NCBI GenBank assembly: GCA_963691655.1
Contig: OY829326.1
Span: forward strand, 39,025,989-39,089,988
Direction of reading: 5' to 3'
Length of the DNA: 64,000 nt
Origin: Toxonevra muliebris
Lineage: Eukaryota; Arthropoda; Insecta; Diptera; Pallopteridae
Made by a program: the position numbers and the translations under genes. Below the pieces are notes generated by a model that ran no database searches, was not told the origin of the DNA, and saw only the letters and a program-made list of their open reading frames with translations. Shown in pieces: positions 1-11,919 of this stretch; within the stretch, counting starts at the first letter, position 1; each line of letters opens with the position of its first letter.

Positions 1-1353
1 GCGTACAAAATTAAAATACGGTTTTTGTGGTTTTTATGAAAAGCAGAAAAAATCGTTTTGTAAAATAAAGCCTAAATATGTTTCGAAAAAAAAAACGCAA
101 CGAAACGAAACCAAATAACAAAAATAGTGGAAACCTTTGACATAAAAACATTGAATTTGTTATTTGTATGAGTGTGTGTGTGTGTGCGTGTATAATTTAT
201 TTTGACATGTTTGCCAACATTTCAATTGATTGCATTGTTATTTTCTATTATAAGCACACCAAAAAAAAATTAAATAAAAATACATACACACTTACATATA
301 GTTGTAGGTATTTCATTGCAACATCCCACATTTTTTTTTTTTTTGTATAACAACAGCATCAATGTTGCTGTTGTTGTTGTCACCTTACCATCAACATTTG
401 TGAGTGAGTGCTGCTGTTCAACTTCACTGAAATATGAGCGCGTTCACTTAACGCAATCAAAAATAATAACAAGTTGTAATCATAGTCATAAATATGACGT
501 ATTCCTACATATTTCTACCTCATGCCATATGCAGCAATTGCATCATGTATGTTTGTATGCACGCCCTCTCTCCCGTATCCATCACGTCACCACCGTTTGC
601 TGTTGCTGCTTTCAACCTGGTAAACTCTCATCGCATTCAGTCATCTGTTCATATCAAAGTTAAATAGTTTTGCGGATTTCTAAATTAACAAATTGAATTT
701 AATGCTACATTGCACAAATATATGTATGTATGTGGGCATTTACATGCGAATGTGTGTGTGTGCATTTGTGAAAAGGGTACTGAATATTTTATTGTATAAA
801 CATGTTTTATATTTTATCATATAAAAATATCATTGCAATTTTGCTAATTTTTTGGTTTAATAAAGAGATGAAGTTTTAAAGATTTCACGAACAATTTTCG
901 CTTGTAATTTTTTATTTATATTAAGCAGGTGCACTCAATCAAAAACTTGTACATTGTGTTTTAGTGCCATGGAAATGAATTAATTATTCTATAAAGTTCA
1001 TACTAATGCTGGGTTAATCAATTACACTGATCTTAAAGAAATTGTATAAATAGGGATATACTTATCCTTTCAATACAGTATTCATACTGACATTTTATAT
1101 GTCTACATCTAAGGCTCTTTGGATAATTTTCTTGTCAATCATTGTTCTGTGTGATAAAAAGGAATAAGAGCTTAAGTTTATTTGTGATTGTGATTATATT
1201 GTGTATATGTGATAAAATATTTTTCATCGTAAGTGGAGTTAGGCTGGTTTTCGTTTTTATCATAGAATTGTTAAGTTAGTTGAAAACTTTTGTGCAATAT
1301 TGAATCGATTAATTGATTGGTTTTTTTAGTAAGAAATGTTAATATGTTTCGAT
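1..1353. other. AT-rich DNA without recognisable gene
   Basis: This stretch holds poly-A/poly-T tracts, short TG runs (about 172-190 and 750-762) and a small TTG/CTG block near 365-420. Open frames here are short and made of low-complexity residues. I see no transposase motif, terminal repeat or exon-like segment. Confidence 0.6.
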
Positions 1354-1503
1354 CCTCTAGCGGATACTGAGATTGCGGAAGGGGATTTTAATTAATTTTT
1401 TGATCGCCCCTTTAAACTGCTGTCTGATTCATGAGCAACCGTCAAAATTTTTGAGTTATTTATTGGGAAGGAAGTGGTTTTAATCCTAACCCTCGCTCTC
1501 CTG
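1354..1503 (+). repeat. Decayed copy of the hAT-type MITE seen at 27,643-27,820
   Basis: It shares the opening motif CTAGCGGAT, a TTAATTTTTT-ATC-CCCTTTAAA-CTG stretch, a TTCNTGANCAAC stretch and a final GGAAGGAAGTGG...TAATCC..AACC block, in the same order and orientation, with the element at 27,643. It lacks a convincing right terminus and I see no target duplication, so it is probably an older, eroded copy. The homology is read by eye over about 150 bp with many mismatches. Confidence 0.4.
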
Positions 1504-2858
1504 TTTCATCGAAATTGATTGAAAGTTTTCTACTAGATTGGCCCCCCAATCTGAATTATACAATTTAATTCTAATATAAAAATATATTAGATTTATTCAA
1601 ATGTGTATTAAGTATGAAATTTCGGGATTTTATTCAAGATTAGGATTCATATGCAACTACACAAACTTATTGGAATCCAAATTTTTAATTTGTTTTATCA
1701 AAAATTTTCAATCAGTTCATGCTAGGACCTCTGAAAAGCCGTGCCCAATATGTCTCTCTCTTCCATATGAGAATGCATTTCACTGTTAATGAATATATTC
1801 TATGTTTTGAGCAAAGGTAACGGGTGTTACTATATTTTATATCCAAATTTTTAAAAGTTTTTATCTTGTTTCTTCTTCAAGGCAAAATCATACTACGTAT
1901 CTTTGAGCATATGTAGCTCAAAAGAGTAAGTGCTTTGCATTTAGGTCAGCCACTGTGACCCCAACTAATCGACAGTAGCAACCCAAAGTTTTTTGTGGAC
2001 AGTCACAGAAGAAGATTTATTTATTTATTTAAGAAATAGAAGTACATGAGAATAAATATTTTTCGGATATGGATGCACTCAAAAAAAGTGTAATGTAAAA
2101 TTGATAGTTTTGTAATGTTATTTTCAATGTAAAAACAGTGTAAGTTTTACGACAAAAAATATCAGATTCATATGTTTTGTTTCGAATTTACATTAAAACT
2201 ATCATATTGATAATAATTCGTTTTATATTGTCATATCAAATTATAATGTTAAAATTACATTAAAAATGTTCTCATTACTTAAAACTTACATTTTTCATGT
2301 AAAATTGATCTTATCCTATGTAAATTTAATATTCAAAATGTAAACGGGCTCGTAAAACATTGAAAATTAAGACTTGGCAATACTTTTTGCTTAAGTATAA
2401 CATAAAAAATTTAAACTGGCAACACTTTTTAATTGTGAAATAGTTTTGCGTTTCGTCGGGTGAAAGTGGTAGCAGTGGCGCACAATAATAAAACAAAACT
2501 GTGAAAAAGTAAAGTTGTGAAATTGTTTTGCGTTTCCTCTCATTAATTTATTTGTGCACAATAATAATAGCTATGTTTTATTGGCCAGTCAGTTTAACAT
2601 GTTTTCAGTCAGTCAGTTTTAAAAGTTGTGAAATCTCTTTTTCGTTACAATGTTATTCACAATGAAACTGCTCAACAACTAGAGGTGAAACATTTTAATT
2701 GATCCCAGTCATTGCGATTAATAGTGGCCATTGTTTTTAGTTTTTACTCTTTATAAGAATATTTAACGATGATTTTAACTTATTTTCACAGCCAGACATT
2801 TCAAATATTTTCCTTTTTTGTTTTTTGCCAAACTTTCATGCTTCTTGTTTCGATATTT

Positions 2859-3029
2859 GCAGTTCACAATAGAATTTGATGTAGTTGAACAACTTGTAAA
2901 GTATACATAACAGCTATAATTATATGTGTTATCTCTGCCGCTTTGTTGTTGTTTCCCCATACAATTATCGCTGTTAGTTATACTGAACTAGAAGCAAGTG
3001 GCGAATAAAACGCAGTTAATATAAAATAA
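2859..3029 (+). repeat. Dispersed repeat, copy 1 (second copy 18,942-19,115)
   Basis: It opens with GCAGTTCACAATAGAATTTG and ends with GAAGCAAGTGG-GAATAAAAC-CAG-TAAT. The whole block matches 18,942-19,115 in the same orientation with roughly one mismatch per ten bases. It sits in the centre of the inverted-repeat element at 2,075-3,560. It is followed by AAAGGTGAGTAAAA (about 3,047-3,060), which resembles a strong splice donor. A transcribed leader of the unknown parent element is one reading of that. Confidence 0.7.
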
Positions 3030-3206
3030 AATTCTTTAAAAAGTAGTAAAGGTGAGTAAAATATTTCTCCGCGGCCATTTTGTTTTTCTGAAATAAAATT
3101 ATATAAAATAAAAAAAAAATTCTTTATTGTGTTTTATTTACCATTTTAAATTGTCAATTTTACGTTAAATTTATATCAAATTTACATTTTGTAATATCAG
3201 TTATAT

Positions 3207-3294
3207 ATTGTTGTCATGTCAATTCAACATTGTTGTCATGTCAATTCAACATTATTGTCGTATCAATTCTACATTATTGATATATAAATTTCAC
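3207..3294 (+). repeat. 22-bp tandem repeat, four copies
   Basis: Units start at 3207, 3229, 3251 and 3273, each 22 bp (consensus ATTGTTGTCATGTCAATTCA plus AC). The first two are nearly identical and the last two diverge. This is the best-preserved part of the right-hand degenerate array of the surrounding element. Confidence 0.8.
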
Positions 3295-3560
3295 ATTAAT
3301 TTTGCTTTAATGTTACATTTTGTCATATCCTTTTGAAATTTTAAATATCAATATTACATTAAAAAAATGTATTTCTTTTACATTTTTAATGTCAAAATTA
3401 CATTGCTTTCTCATCATTTATAAGTTTTTCACGTTCAATTCAGTAACGTTAAAATTACATTTCGTAATGTCAATTTTGATATTTTTAATGTTGGCTGAAT
3501 ATTGTAAACAAAAAATTTTATTTTTACAGCTGTTTCAAGTATTTTTTTTTTTTGAGTGTG

Positions 3561-5245
3561 GAAGAACTGTGTTGATTCGGGAAGGTATATATTTAAGAGG
3601 AAAGGACAAAGAAGGGGTTTTGAATTTAATGAAATTATAGATTTCAGGAAAAATACTTGTTCAATAAACGTGCGGCAGGACAGAAAACATAACCTGTCTC
3701 CATTATGCCTTATAATATAGTGTCCACGTGGAATGTATTAAATTCTGCTTGAGATCCTGCTTCAAGGATAATATTATTTTATATTATAACTTTATATTAT
3801 TTATTGTGCTTTCAAATGGGAATCTAATAAACTTTGCATGCTCTTAACTTTAGTCTTCATAGCGAAAGTACTAAAACGCAACGCAAAAATATTAAGAACT
3901 TTATATCGCCAAAGGACTTTGACCTATTTCGATCTCCTTTACCATTTCGGATCATTTATTTTCTTTACGGATACATACAATCAGAGCAAAGCGTAATTTC
4001 AATTAACTAATTAGTCAACTGAATTTTAGTCATGGCTACCGTATCATGACTAAATTTAGTTTTTAATCATTTATTTTATTTATTATTAAATTTGATTCCC
4101 TGGTACAAAAAAAAAAAAATTAAAGCTGACGAAGTTGTTTTACATATCATCAGGTTTATGCCAGACCAAGAATGTGTAGAATGGACCTTTGGGTAAGATA
4201 AAATTTTATTCATCGCTGTAAATACAATATTCAATCACAGAAATAAAAATGGTATTTCGCATTCCTCACGAAGGTGCCAAAACCCACATACTATTTACCT
4301 GGTACTTTGTAGTAAAAATATATCAATTAGTAATCATTATTTTAGTTTACAACTAAAATTACACTATGCGAAGCAAAAGAATAATTTTAGAGCATATTAA
4401 CTTTCGGTGGATCCTCTTAATGCGATAAAACAATTTTTTTTGAAAAGGTTTTCCTTTTCAAAACGTCACATAAAGGGAGGAGATAATGGGTTAATACATT
4501 CCAAAAATATGTTTATCGGATGACTTTATTAAAAGGTGCTGAACACATAAACATTCTCAGATGCAATAATAACCAAGATATCGTGTTCAGGAATGGGCAA
4601 ATTCAAGATCGCATAAAAAAATTTGACATAAGGGTGAAGGTTTCTCAAGAGTGCCAAAAATTAGGTGAAAAAAGCAAAATAATAATTTTTCATCAGAATG
4701 AACCTTTTTTTTTATTTGTTTTGTAAAAACTTATTAAAAAAAAAATTTATAAAAAAATTTTCTTTATGTAAAACAATGTTTTTTTTTCTTAACATTTTAA
4801 AATTAAAACAATTCTAACAATCTAGCTGAGAATATTTTTTTTCAGATACTTAAAATCTCAAATCAATTACGAAAAATTCCTCAAAAGAAAATATCAATCT
4901 CATAGAAAGTTATGAGCATTTTCGTTACCGCGCGCAAGCGGCATGCTTGAGAAACCTTTAAACATATATGATCTTCGGAGCATATTTTTCTTATTTTATG
5001 GGGGATAAAAGGCGTTCCATCTTACCCGCAAGATTTCATTTCTCCAAAAATCGTTTATTTTTTTTTTTAATCCGGAGAAATATGCTAAAATGATGAAACG
5101 CCGAAACCGCTCTGCGTAAACAAAAATTTGCAATTCCCTTTCAATTTGTGATGATTGAAAAAAAGGGGTTCCATCTCTCCCTTAATTACCCTACCTATTT
5201 ATTTTTGAACAGAAATTAAAAATTTAATACGGATATACATTGTAC
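3561..5245. other. AT-rich DNA; possible weak TIR element at about 4,473-5,190
   Basis: No gene is visible. AAAGGGAGGAGATAATGG near 4,473 and the minus-strand reading TTAAGGGAGAGATGGAACC ending near 5,195 are a loose inverted match that could bound a 720-bp element. The match is too weak to call the ends. A related word, GCGTTCCATCTT, lies inside near 5,012. Confidence 0.25.
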
Positions 5246-5317
5246 TATGTGGTATCACAATGGGCCGTTCAGGCCTAAGAGTGTCTCTCGACAGCCACTC
5301 CAACCTAACCTAACCTA
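5246..5317 (-). repeat. Dispersed GGTTAGGTTAGG-tailed retroposon-like repeat
   Basis: On the minus strand it reads GGTTAGGTTAGGTTGG, then a TGGCTGTC...GACAC segment, then CCCATTGTGATACCACATA. The same order of blocks appears on the plus strand at 53,299-53,370. This layout resembles a repeat that is frequent in fly genomes, but the parent family was not checked. Confidence 0.6.
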
Positions 5318-7311
5318 CATTGGTGTACAGTGATATGAACATAAATAAATATTTTGAGTTTATTTGTAAATATTTTTCATAATTTCCGCTTAATTTAAAT
5401 TCAGCAAACAGAAAATTAACATAATAAAACTTTATATGCATATGAATGAATATATATTTTCATTTTATTATTATTATTTTTTTTTTTCTTGTTCCATGAA
5501 ATAACACCAACAACAAAAAACAACACACACGCAAAAAAAAAAAAAAAAATGAAAGGATATTATGCAAAGTCAAAAATATTTCATATTGAAATTCGCATAT
5601 ACTACGACTACAAAATACTCGTATAAATTCCACATTATTCTATTTTATAAATTCAATTTTTGTTTTCATGAAAAATACATATAAAAAACATATATCACAC
5701 ATAAAAAAAATAATAATAATAAAAAGGTTTAACAAATTTAATTTGGTTTATGGGATTCTCTTCCCAACCTCAACACTCCCCTCCACCAATTCAATAATGA
5801 AAACTTGAAAAGTTTTTTGCATATTTTTGAGAAAGTAAACAATTTTCCAAACACATACATATACACGCATGTAAATATGTATGTATATTTGTATTTATTC
5901 AGCACATATGCATGCAAGCAAAAACATCAACATGAAAAAAAAAAATATGGAAAATGTTGAAATATTTCAACTTTGAGAGTTGCCACATAACAAACATTGT
6001 AACAGCAACAACACCAAGAATAATAATAATGCTAACAAAACCAACAAACAAAAAGTACAAAAACAAATACAAAAATACAATAAAAAATAAAAAAGTTATG
6101 AATTTGAATTGTCAGAGTTTTGAAAAATGTATGTCTTGTTTTTGTTGTTGTTGTATGCTCTTCGAATTAAATTTGCATAAAATGCAAATGATTTTCATTC
6201 GAGCTACATACTCGCAACATATCTACACTTTCATAACTCCATTTGCCATTGCATTTCACATTTACATATATCCTTTTTATCCTTTCATCTTTTTTTTTGT
6301 GGTATCATATTTATTAAAAGGATTATTGGTGCTTCACAGCCATATCCTGTTAGCTGTTGGTGTGGTTGTTGCTGTTGTAACTGTTGATGGTTGTTGCTGT
6401 TGCTTCTGTCGTGTATTTTAAATGAAGTTGGCAACTTCTCTTTTTTATTGTCGTCGTTTTTCATTTTGCATGTGTATGTGTGTATGTGTACTTGTTTTAT
6501 TTCTCCTTGTTTTAAGAATTTAAATTTTATTACAACAAAAAAAGGGGTAAAATAAAAGTGTTGTAAAACTTTCGAACGCCATTTTGTTTTTTCTTGTTGC
6601 TTTTGACGTAATTCGATTCATAACTTGTAAAGCTTGGGTAACGTAAAATGGAATTTTAGAAATGCGGTGAAAATTAAGTAATTAAATCTCTCGAAAACTT
6701 TATGAGAAGTAGCAAATTTTGCATGTCCTTGTGTTCCTTGTGGGGAATATGTGGATTTAGGGAAACTAAAAGTTGACTCTACTAGAAGTAATTGAAAATA
6801 TATAGTTTATTAATTCTTAAATTAACAATGAAAGTACTCAAATAAATTTAAACTAAAAAAGTATTAATGGAAAGGTCTCGTCGAGTTCTTTTCAATGATA
6901 TATAACAGCTTGTGAACAGCTTAAAAAAATCGCCAAAATTGTTAAAACTTCAAAATGTATTCGGAATATCCAATAATATATAATTTCTAAAAATTCTTCC
7001 TTTCGTATACTATACATACTTATGTATGCCAAATATTGCGACTCTCAATGGCGGAATCGACTCAGTGAAAATTCGTTTGTTGGAAAAATTAATTTTCTTT
7101 TCTGTAGCTGACGGTTGTGACTTTTCACTGACTTTTTGAAGTCAAAAATCGTTATCATCGCTTATCACTCAATTATGAAAAAGCTTCGGAGAACCTGGCT
7201 TCCCTCTACACTATTCAAATTTATAAACTGCATACTGTTGATAATTCAAACTCTTAACATTAATTTCGAAGCTCTTATTAATATTTTAGATAATTCGTTT
7301 TTCCTAAACTA
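5318..7311. other. AT-rich DNA with poly-A, CAA/TTG and TA simple repeats
   Basis: Poly-A runs (about 5,532-5,550), AAT-type runs and a TTGTTG/CTGTTG block near 6,138-6,410 dominate. The only sizeable open frame (5,954-6,421, plus) is a low-complexity product of these repeats. I see no transposon end or exon. Confidence 0.55.
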
Positions 7312-7654
7312 AGGTGGGAATAGCGTGCTCGAAAAATCAATTTTTTTACATAAATCAATTCTACAACTATTTAGAAATGTGCCTGTGAAATTTCAATTCG
7401 TCTCCAACGGTTGGTACCTCGAATTTTAAACGCTGTTTCCCAAAAACGATGTGACTAACTTATTTATACTTTTTGACTCTAGAAACATGTCCTGAGGCAC
7501 TCTTTTGTACGTCATACGCGGTTATATTTACCGACTGGATCCGAATTTTGCAAAATGGCCGTTTTTCCATGATTGTGTAAATAAATCAGTACATACGTAT
7601 AATCATGTGCAAAGATAAGTTATGATTTGGGCCGTTTTTACGGTATTCCCCCTT
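7312..7654. mobile_element. Small TIR element (MITE-like), TA-flanked
   Basis: The left end reads TA-AGGTGGGAATAGCGT (TA at 7310-7311). The right end read on the minus strand is TA-AAGGGGGAATACCGT (TA at 7655-7656). The match is about 13 of 16 positions. The interior is noncoding. A TA duplication fits the Tc1/mariner class or other TA-targeting elements. The right boundary coincides with the TTAA that starts the next element. Confidence 0.5.
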
Positions 7655-7657
7655 TAA

Positions 7658-8023
7658 GGGGAAAGGCCACTATGACGAAAACATAAAAAAATCTTCAATC
7701 AGTCGTCATTTTGTGGAAAAAAAAGCGCTACGTGCGACGAGTATTATACTCATATAGATTATTAAAAACTAAAAATTTTTTTTTTTCAGAAAATCCGTTC
7801 TTGAAAAATCGACACGGCCATGGAGGGGTAAATTTTTTTTCGGGCTCCACGGCAACGCCCATATCTTAAAAACTATTCAATATTTTTTAATAAAAATTTA
7901 TGGAAATATTGTTGGAAGAGCACTTAATAAAATGAATATAAGTAAAACGATCTCTTTATTTGACTAATCAAAAAAATTTCCGAAAATCACTCATTTTTCC
8001 AGCCGTCACAGTGGCCTTCCCCC
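7658..8023. mobile_element. TTAA-flanked MITE with 20-bp terminal inverted repeats
   Basis: TTAA at 7654-7657 is followed by GGGGAAAGGCCACTATGACG. The right end read on the minus strand is GGGGGAAGGCCACTGTGACG, preceded by TTAA at 8024-8027. That is 18 of 20 positions identical with a TTAA target duplication, as in piggyBac-type elements. The 366-bp interior has no open frame of note, so it is nonautonomous. Confidence 0.75.
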
Positions 8024-8027
8024 TTAA

Positions 8028-8559
8028 ACTTATAAGTTATTTTCTTGAGGTTTGAGAATGTTCCCATTAGTTTTGATTAAAGTATTTATTAAATTTAAAA
8101 GCAAAAAGCAATAGTAAAATATACTAACGTAATAAATACAGAATGTCATCAATTAAGATCAACAATTTACCTAAGATTCTCAACTTTTTTCTCATAATGT
8201 GTCATTAATATTTTCTCATATTTCTAATTTATAAAACATTGGGCCCAACATAAATGAAATATACCACTGACTGTTACAAACTCTTTAATTTGAAGCCACT
8301 AAAGTTTTGAAGAAAATCAAACATACAAGTGTGTACATCAAATGAAAACTGTTCCATTTTAAAATTCGGCAAAAAGCCATGTGATATTTAGTATGTTGCT
8401 TTATGAAACGAGGAAGAGGAAGCAGGAAATACGTGAAAGTGATGGGGGAAACCCCAAACCCTTTTGTGAATTGAAATGCTTCAACACATATCAACTATAT
8501 CAACTTTTGTGGCTGCTTGAGTGACGATGCTCTCTGCAATTGTGAAAATGTTAAAGTAT
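8028..8559. other. AT-rich DNA without recognisable gene
   Basis: No repeat ends or protein motifs were seen. Open frames on the minus strand (8,285-8,494) have no recognisable content. Confidence 0.5.
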
Positions 8560-9700
8560 CAAAATCACTGAAATTGTGATGAGAATGTTTGACAAGTTCA
8601 TAACGCGCGCTCGCTTGTCGGCTTGACTTGCATAAATATTTGCAGCAAGCACTTGAAGGGACACATGAGCATATCCTGTTACCTATAGACGTTGAAGAGA
8701 GTATACACATCCTTACACACACCGCATTACATATTACAAACATACGTACATGGAGTATGTGGAGCATTTGCACCGCAACATCATCAACAAGGATGAGTGC
8801 GAGTAGTGTTGTCCTTTCTATATTTTTTGTTTGGCTGTGTTGAATGAGTGAGTGCTGTGCACTTTGGAATTTGAAAATCAGAATGTCAAAAGTCAAACAA
8901 ACAGACAAAAAGACAGATAGTTAGTCAGTCAGTTAGAGAGTCAGCCAGACATTGAGATGTTGTTCGCTTTTTAGTTTTGCTCTTCTTCAAAGTTAGAGTG
9001 AACAAATTTAAGTCTCAAGACTTTGCATCGAAAGTTTTACATGAAATATTTTAGACGTTACAGAGATACCAACGCACTGAGGTATGGGGGCGTGTAGCTC
9101 CACCGCCACCACTACCGTCGTCGACGCCATTCAAAATGCATCGAAATTTCTAACCAACTCACAACAAAAACTTATATATTTGGCACGCGTCTGCGTTGCC
9201 AGATGCGCACTCAATGAAAAGCACTCAAAGCAAAGTATACATGTGGTGTCCACAGATACACAAATACACACACACATACACTACGCAACCATTGTTTTTG
9301 TATGTTTCACTCAATCGAAGGCGGAGCTTCATTGCTTTTTTTGCTTCTCTTTTTCTCAGGTATGCGTATGCGTGTGTGTGCCTTTGTTTACAGGGTGCTC
9401 GCACGCAGCAATGTCGCAACTAGTTTCAGCTGCTGCTGAAACATAAACGGACGAAGGTGACACTTTAAAGGTTCGACGGTGAACAGCTGTTTCTGCAAAA
9501 GAGGCCTGCACCTCGAATTTGTTGTATTTCATTTCGATTTTTTATATTTCTCCCATACGTTTTGCTACTCTCATCGGCTTCATCATTGCCAGTACCACCA
9601 TCCATTTATCGTCTGTCTAACTAACATCATCTGTTGTGTGCGTAATAATCGTCGCAAAACTGCTGTGCGAATGTGATATAAATTTTCAAATGACAGTCGA
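8560..9700. promoter_or_regulatory. GC-richer, complex block; weak candidate promoter or enhancer
   Basis: This block is visibly less AT-rich than its surroundings. It contains a cluster of TCAGT words (TTAGTCAGTCAGTTAG, 8,920-8,935), which resemble insect initiator elements. It also contains CGCGCGCTCGCTTG near 8,604 and a CCACCGCCACCACTACCG stretch near 9,099. The open frame 9,084-9,446 starts MGACSSTATTTVVDA but runs into CA/TG simple repeats and is not convincing as protein. The regulatory reading is inference from composition only. Confidence 0.15.
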
Positions 9701-10805
9701 GGAAATGTGGCATTTCTATTTGGCGTCGGCAAAATGTGAAATAAATTTTATATGACGTTTAAGAAATGAATTCATACGCTCGTAGTTTTGCTGTCTTACC
9801 CAGTGGTGATCCAAGAGTTGATGACCCCCGGCGTGGATACTAATAACTTCACCGCACATCTCCTTTTTATGAGGTATTGAATGTGGTTGGAGAATATACT
9901 TATATTTTAAATATGTGTAATTTTATTGGTCTCTTATTAAAAACATTCTCATGTACATACCTTAAAGGTAAGTAGGTTACTGTTGGAGTTTCAGCCAGTT
10001 TCTACAATACAACTATAATGCTGTAAACAATCGCGGATAGGAAGAGGATGCATTTAAATTTTCTCGTCTCTTTAATGTTATTTTTTGATTTATGAAAAAC
10101 GATCAAAATGTTTAGGTTACACATCAGGAAAGGGGTGCCCAGTTTATCTTCGCCAGTTTTATTTTAGATAAAGGTATAAAATGCTTTAATATATGGCCAA
10201 AAATGATTGATTAAATTTTATTATTAAGGAGTTATATCAGTCAGGAGTGCTAAAAAATAAAGTTTTTTTAGTTGTCTCCTTCACTACTAATAAAGCAATC
10301 ATAATAGAGTTTTGTAGGTTTATTATACACATTTTAAATATTTTTTATTTTGATTTACAATACAAAATGACGTCGTAGCAGTGGGAAAACCGAGAACGCC
10401 TTTGTATTCAAAAAAGTAAACAGTGTGCAAGGTAGCAATGTCCGGACAACATCTACAAAAATACAAAAATGTTTTCTTGCTTATTATAAATGAGTTTTCT
10501 TTGAAAGTAGGTACTTGAGATTATTAAAATTATATTATTTATTATTATTATTTTAAATTCAACAGTTGAGACATCCACTATTTAATTTAAAATCGAAATT
10601 ATTTTTTTTATTACTAAGGGCCATTGATTTTTAAAAATTTGACATACACTTAAACATTTTTTTTTTTTTTTATGAAAAAATTAATTTTTATAAAAAATGT
10701 TATTGTTCATTGATCGCTAAAATCGTTGGTACTTCGACAGATTATGCATCTTGAATATTTTGTATGTGATTTTTGTAGAAAGAATATATTATGATGTAAA
10801 AGAAG
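9701..10805. other. AT-rich DNA without recognisable gene
   Basis: Nothing beyond short A/T runs and an ATT microsatellite near 10,535-10,555 could be seen. Confidence 0.5.
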
Positions 10806-10908
10806 AGAAGGGACACCGTAGGTGTATTAGAGTGTAAAGTATTTAATATTAAACGAAATAGAAGGGACACCGTAGGTGTAGAAAAAGAATGTTATTTCGG
10901 TTTAATAT
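10806..10908. repeat. Exact 21-bp direct repeat overlapping a 15-bp inverted repeat
   Basis: AGAAGGGACACCGTAGGTGT plus A occurs exactly at 10,806-10,826 and 10,860-10,880, period 54. Each copy holds the small palindrome ACACC-GTA-GGTGT. ATATTAAACGAAATA (10,846-10,860) pairs with TATTTCGGTTTAATAT (10,893-10,908) with one bulged base, enclosing the second copy. The function is unknown; it could be the edge of a retroelement. Confidence 0.7.
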
Positions 10909-11400
10909 ATAATTCTTTATTTCGAGAGAAGTAAGATGCTTACCCTAGGGCGATAGGATCCAGAAGAGATCTTCTCATATAACTTAAAACTACAAGTCAC
11001 CTAACAGTTCAGTTTTACAACAGGAATTCAGCAACTGAACGAAGGAACAGATGTTTTTGTATGTACTACAAAATTAGGGTGTTGTGAAAAATGGATAAAG
11101 ATGTGTCCACTTAAACACATCTAAAAAGCTAAATTAAATTAAATTTTCAAGTTAATCGGATAGAAATTGCGTGAGTTATCTTGTACACCAGTTTGAAAAA
11201 ATGGTTTTGAGATAATCGCATTTAAAGATAATTTTATTTTTTCCAGACCATTCGGAGGGGCCTCGAAAAAGTTTAAAATTTTTTAACTCATATATGTAAA
11301 GTAATATAATTTTTAGATTGTTTATAAATTTTTTAATGATATAAACTCTTAAAACCCCCCTTCTTTGATTTACTTTTATAGGCTTATATATATATTAAAT
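10909..11400. other. AT-rich DNA without recognisable gene
   Basis: The stretch includes a somewhat more complex patch (10,940-11,060, with AGGGCGATAGGATCC) that I cannot assign. No motif or terminus is visible. Confidence 0.45.
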
Positions 11401-11404
11401 TTAA

Positions 11405-11655
11405 CACTAGATTTACGGAGCCCGCAATTTGACGGGCTTCAAATTTTAGATTTATTCAACAAAAAAAGTAAAATTTATTTTTTTTTTTTTTTTGAAAATC
11501 ATGATGATTATTGATATAAATATTTTTTCCAATTAATTTTCTGTTAGATACCCTGAGTTCAAATACAGGTATGTGGTATACCTATTTTCCGGACACCCGT
11601 CAATATGACGTGTTTCAGTAAAAATAAGTTCCTAATTTTGTTCCTAAATCTAGTA
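11405..11655. mobile_element. Short TIR element, probably TTAA type
   Basis: TTAA at 11,401-11,404 is followed by CACTAGATTTACGGAG. The right end read on the minus strand is TACTAGATTTAGGAAC, flanked by CTAA (11,656-11,659), one mismatch from TTAA. Just inside are two palindromic segments, GCCCGCAATTTGACGGGC and CCGTCAATATGACG. This gives a 251-bp nonautonomous element. The TTAA class is inferred from one intact and one damaged target copy. Confidence 0.5.
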
Positions 11656-11919
11656 CTAAATAAAGGAGTGGAGTGTTATTGGAGCTCATTCCAGTTCCTC
11701 ATCACTGATCAAGAAAGCTAAGCTGCTAAAAATATTTAGAGAAGAAGATAACACATCAATCCATGCTGCATTACTCGTCCCTTAAATGTTCTTGAGAAAC
11801 ACATTCACTTTGATTATTTACCTAAAAAATTGTAGTCGAAAATGGTTACCTATGGAGACACTAAGCTTATCTAATCAAAGTTAGCTCTAAAACTTTCTTT
11901 TCAAGAGGCTGATCTTATA

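Larger units (their letters stand above)
2075..3560. mobile_element. Probable nonautonomous element with inverted ends and inward degenerate arrays
   Basis: The left end CACTCAAAAAAAGTG (from 2075) faces a right end that reads CACACTCAAAAAAAAAAAA on the minus strand (about 3,547-3,560). Inside each end lies a 250-400 bp stretch built from degenerate copies of a motif like AATGTAAAATTGAYAT, in opposite orientation at the two sides (about 2,085-2,350 and 3,130-3,500). The middle (2,400-3,060) is more complex. It includes a short direct duplication (TTGTGAAAT-GTTTTGCGTTTC near 2,433 and 2,515) and a segment repeated at 18,942. No target duplication could be fixed and no transposase is present. 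The family is unknown; a foldback-like or other TIR element is an inference. Confidence 0.4.

Noticed and set aside
5246..5317. TTAGG-type telomere array
   Set aside because: Only two to three units, attached to a dispersed repeat; not a telomere.
9084..9446. 120-residue frame beginning MGACSSTATTTVVDA
   Set aside because: It looked like a myristoylated N-terminus, but it continues through CA/TG simple repeats and has no recognisable domain.
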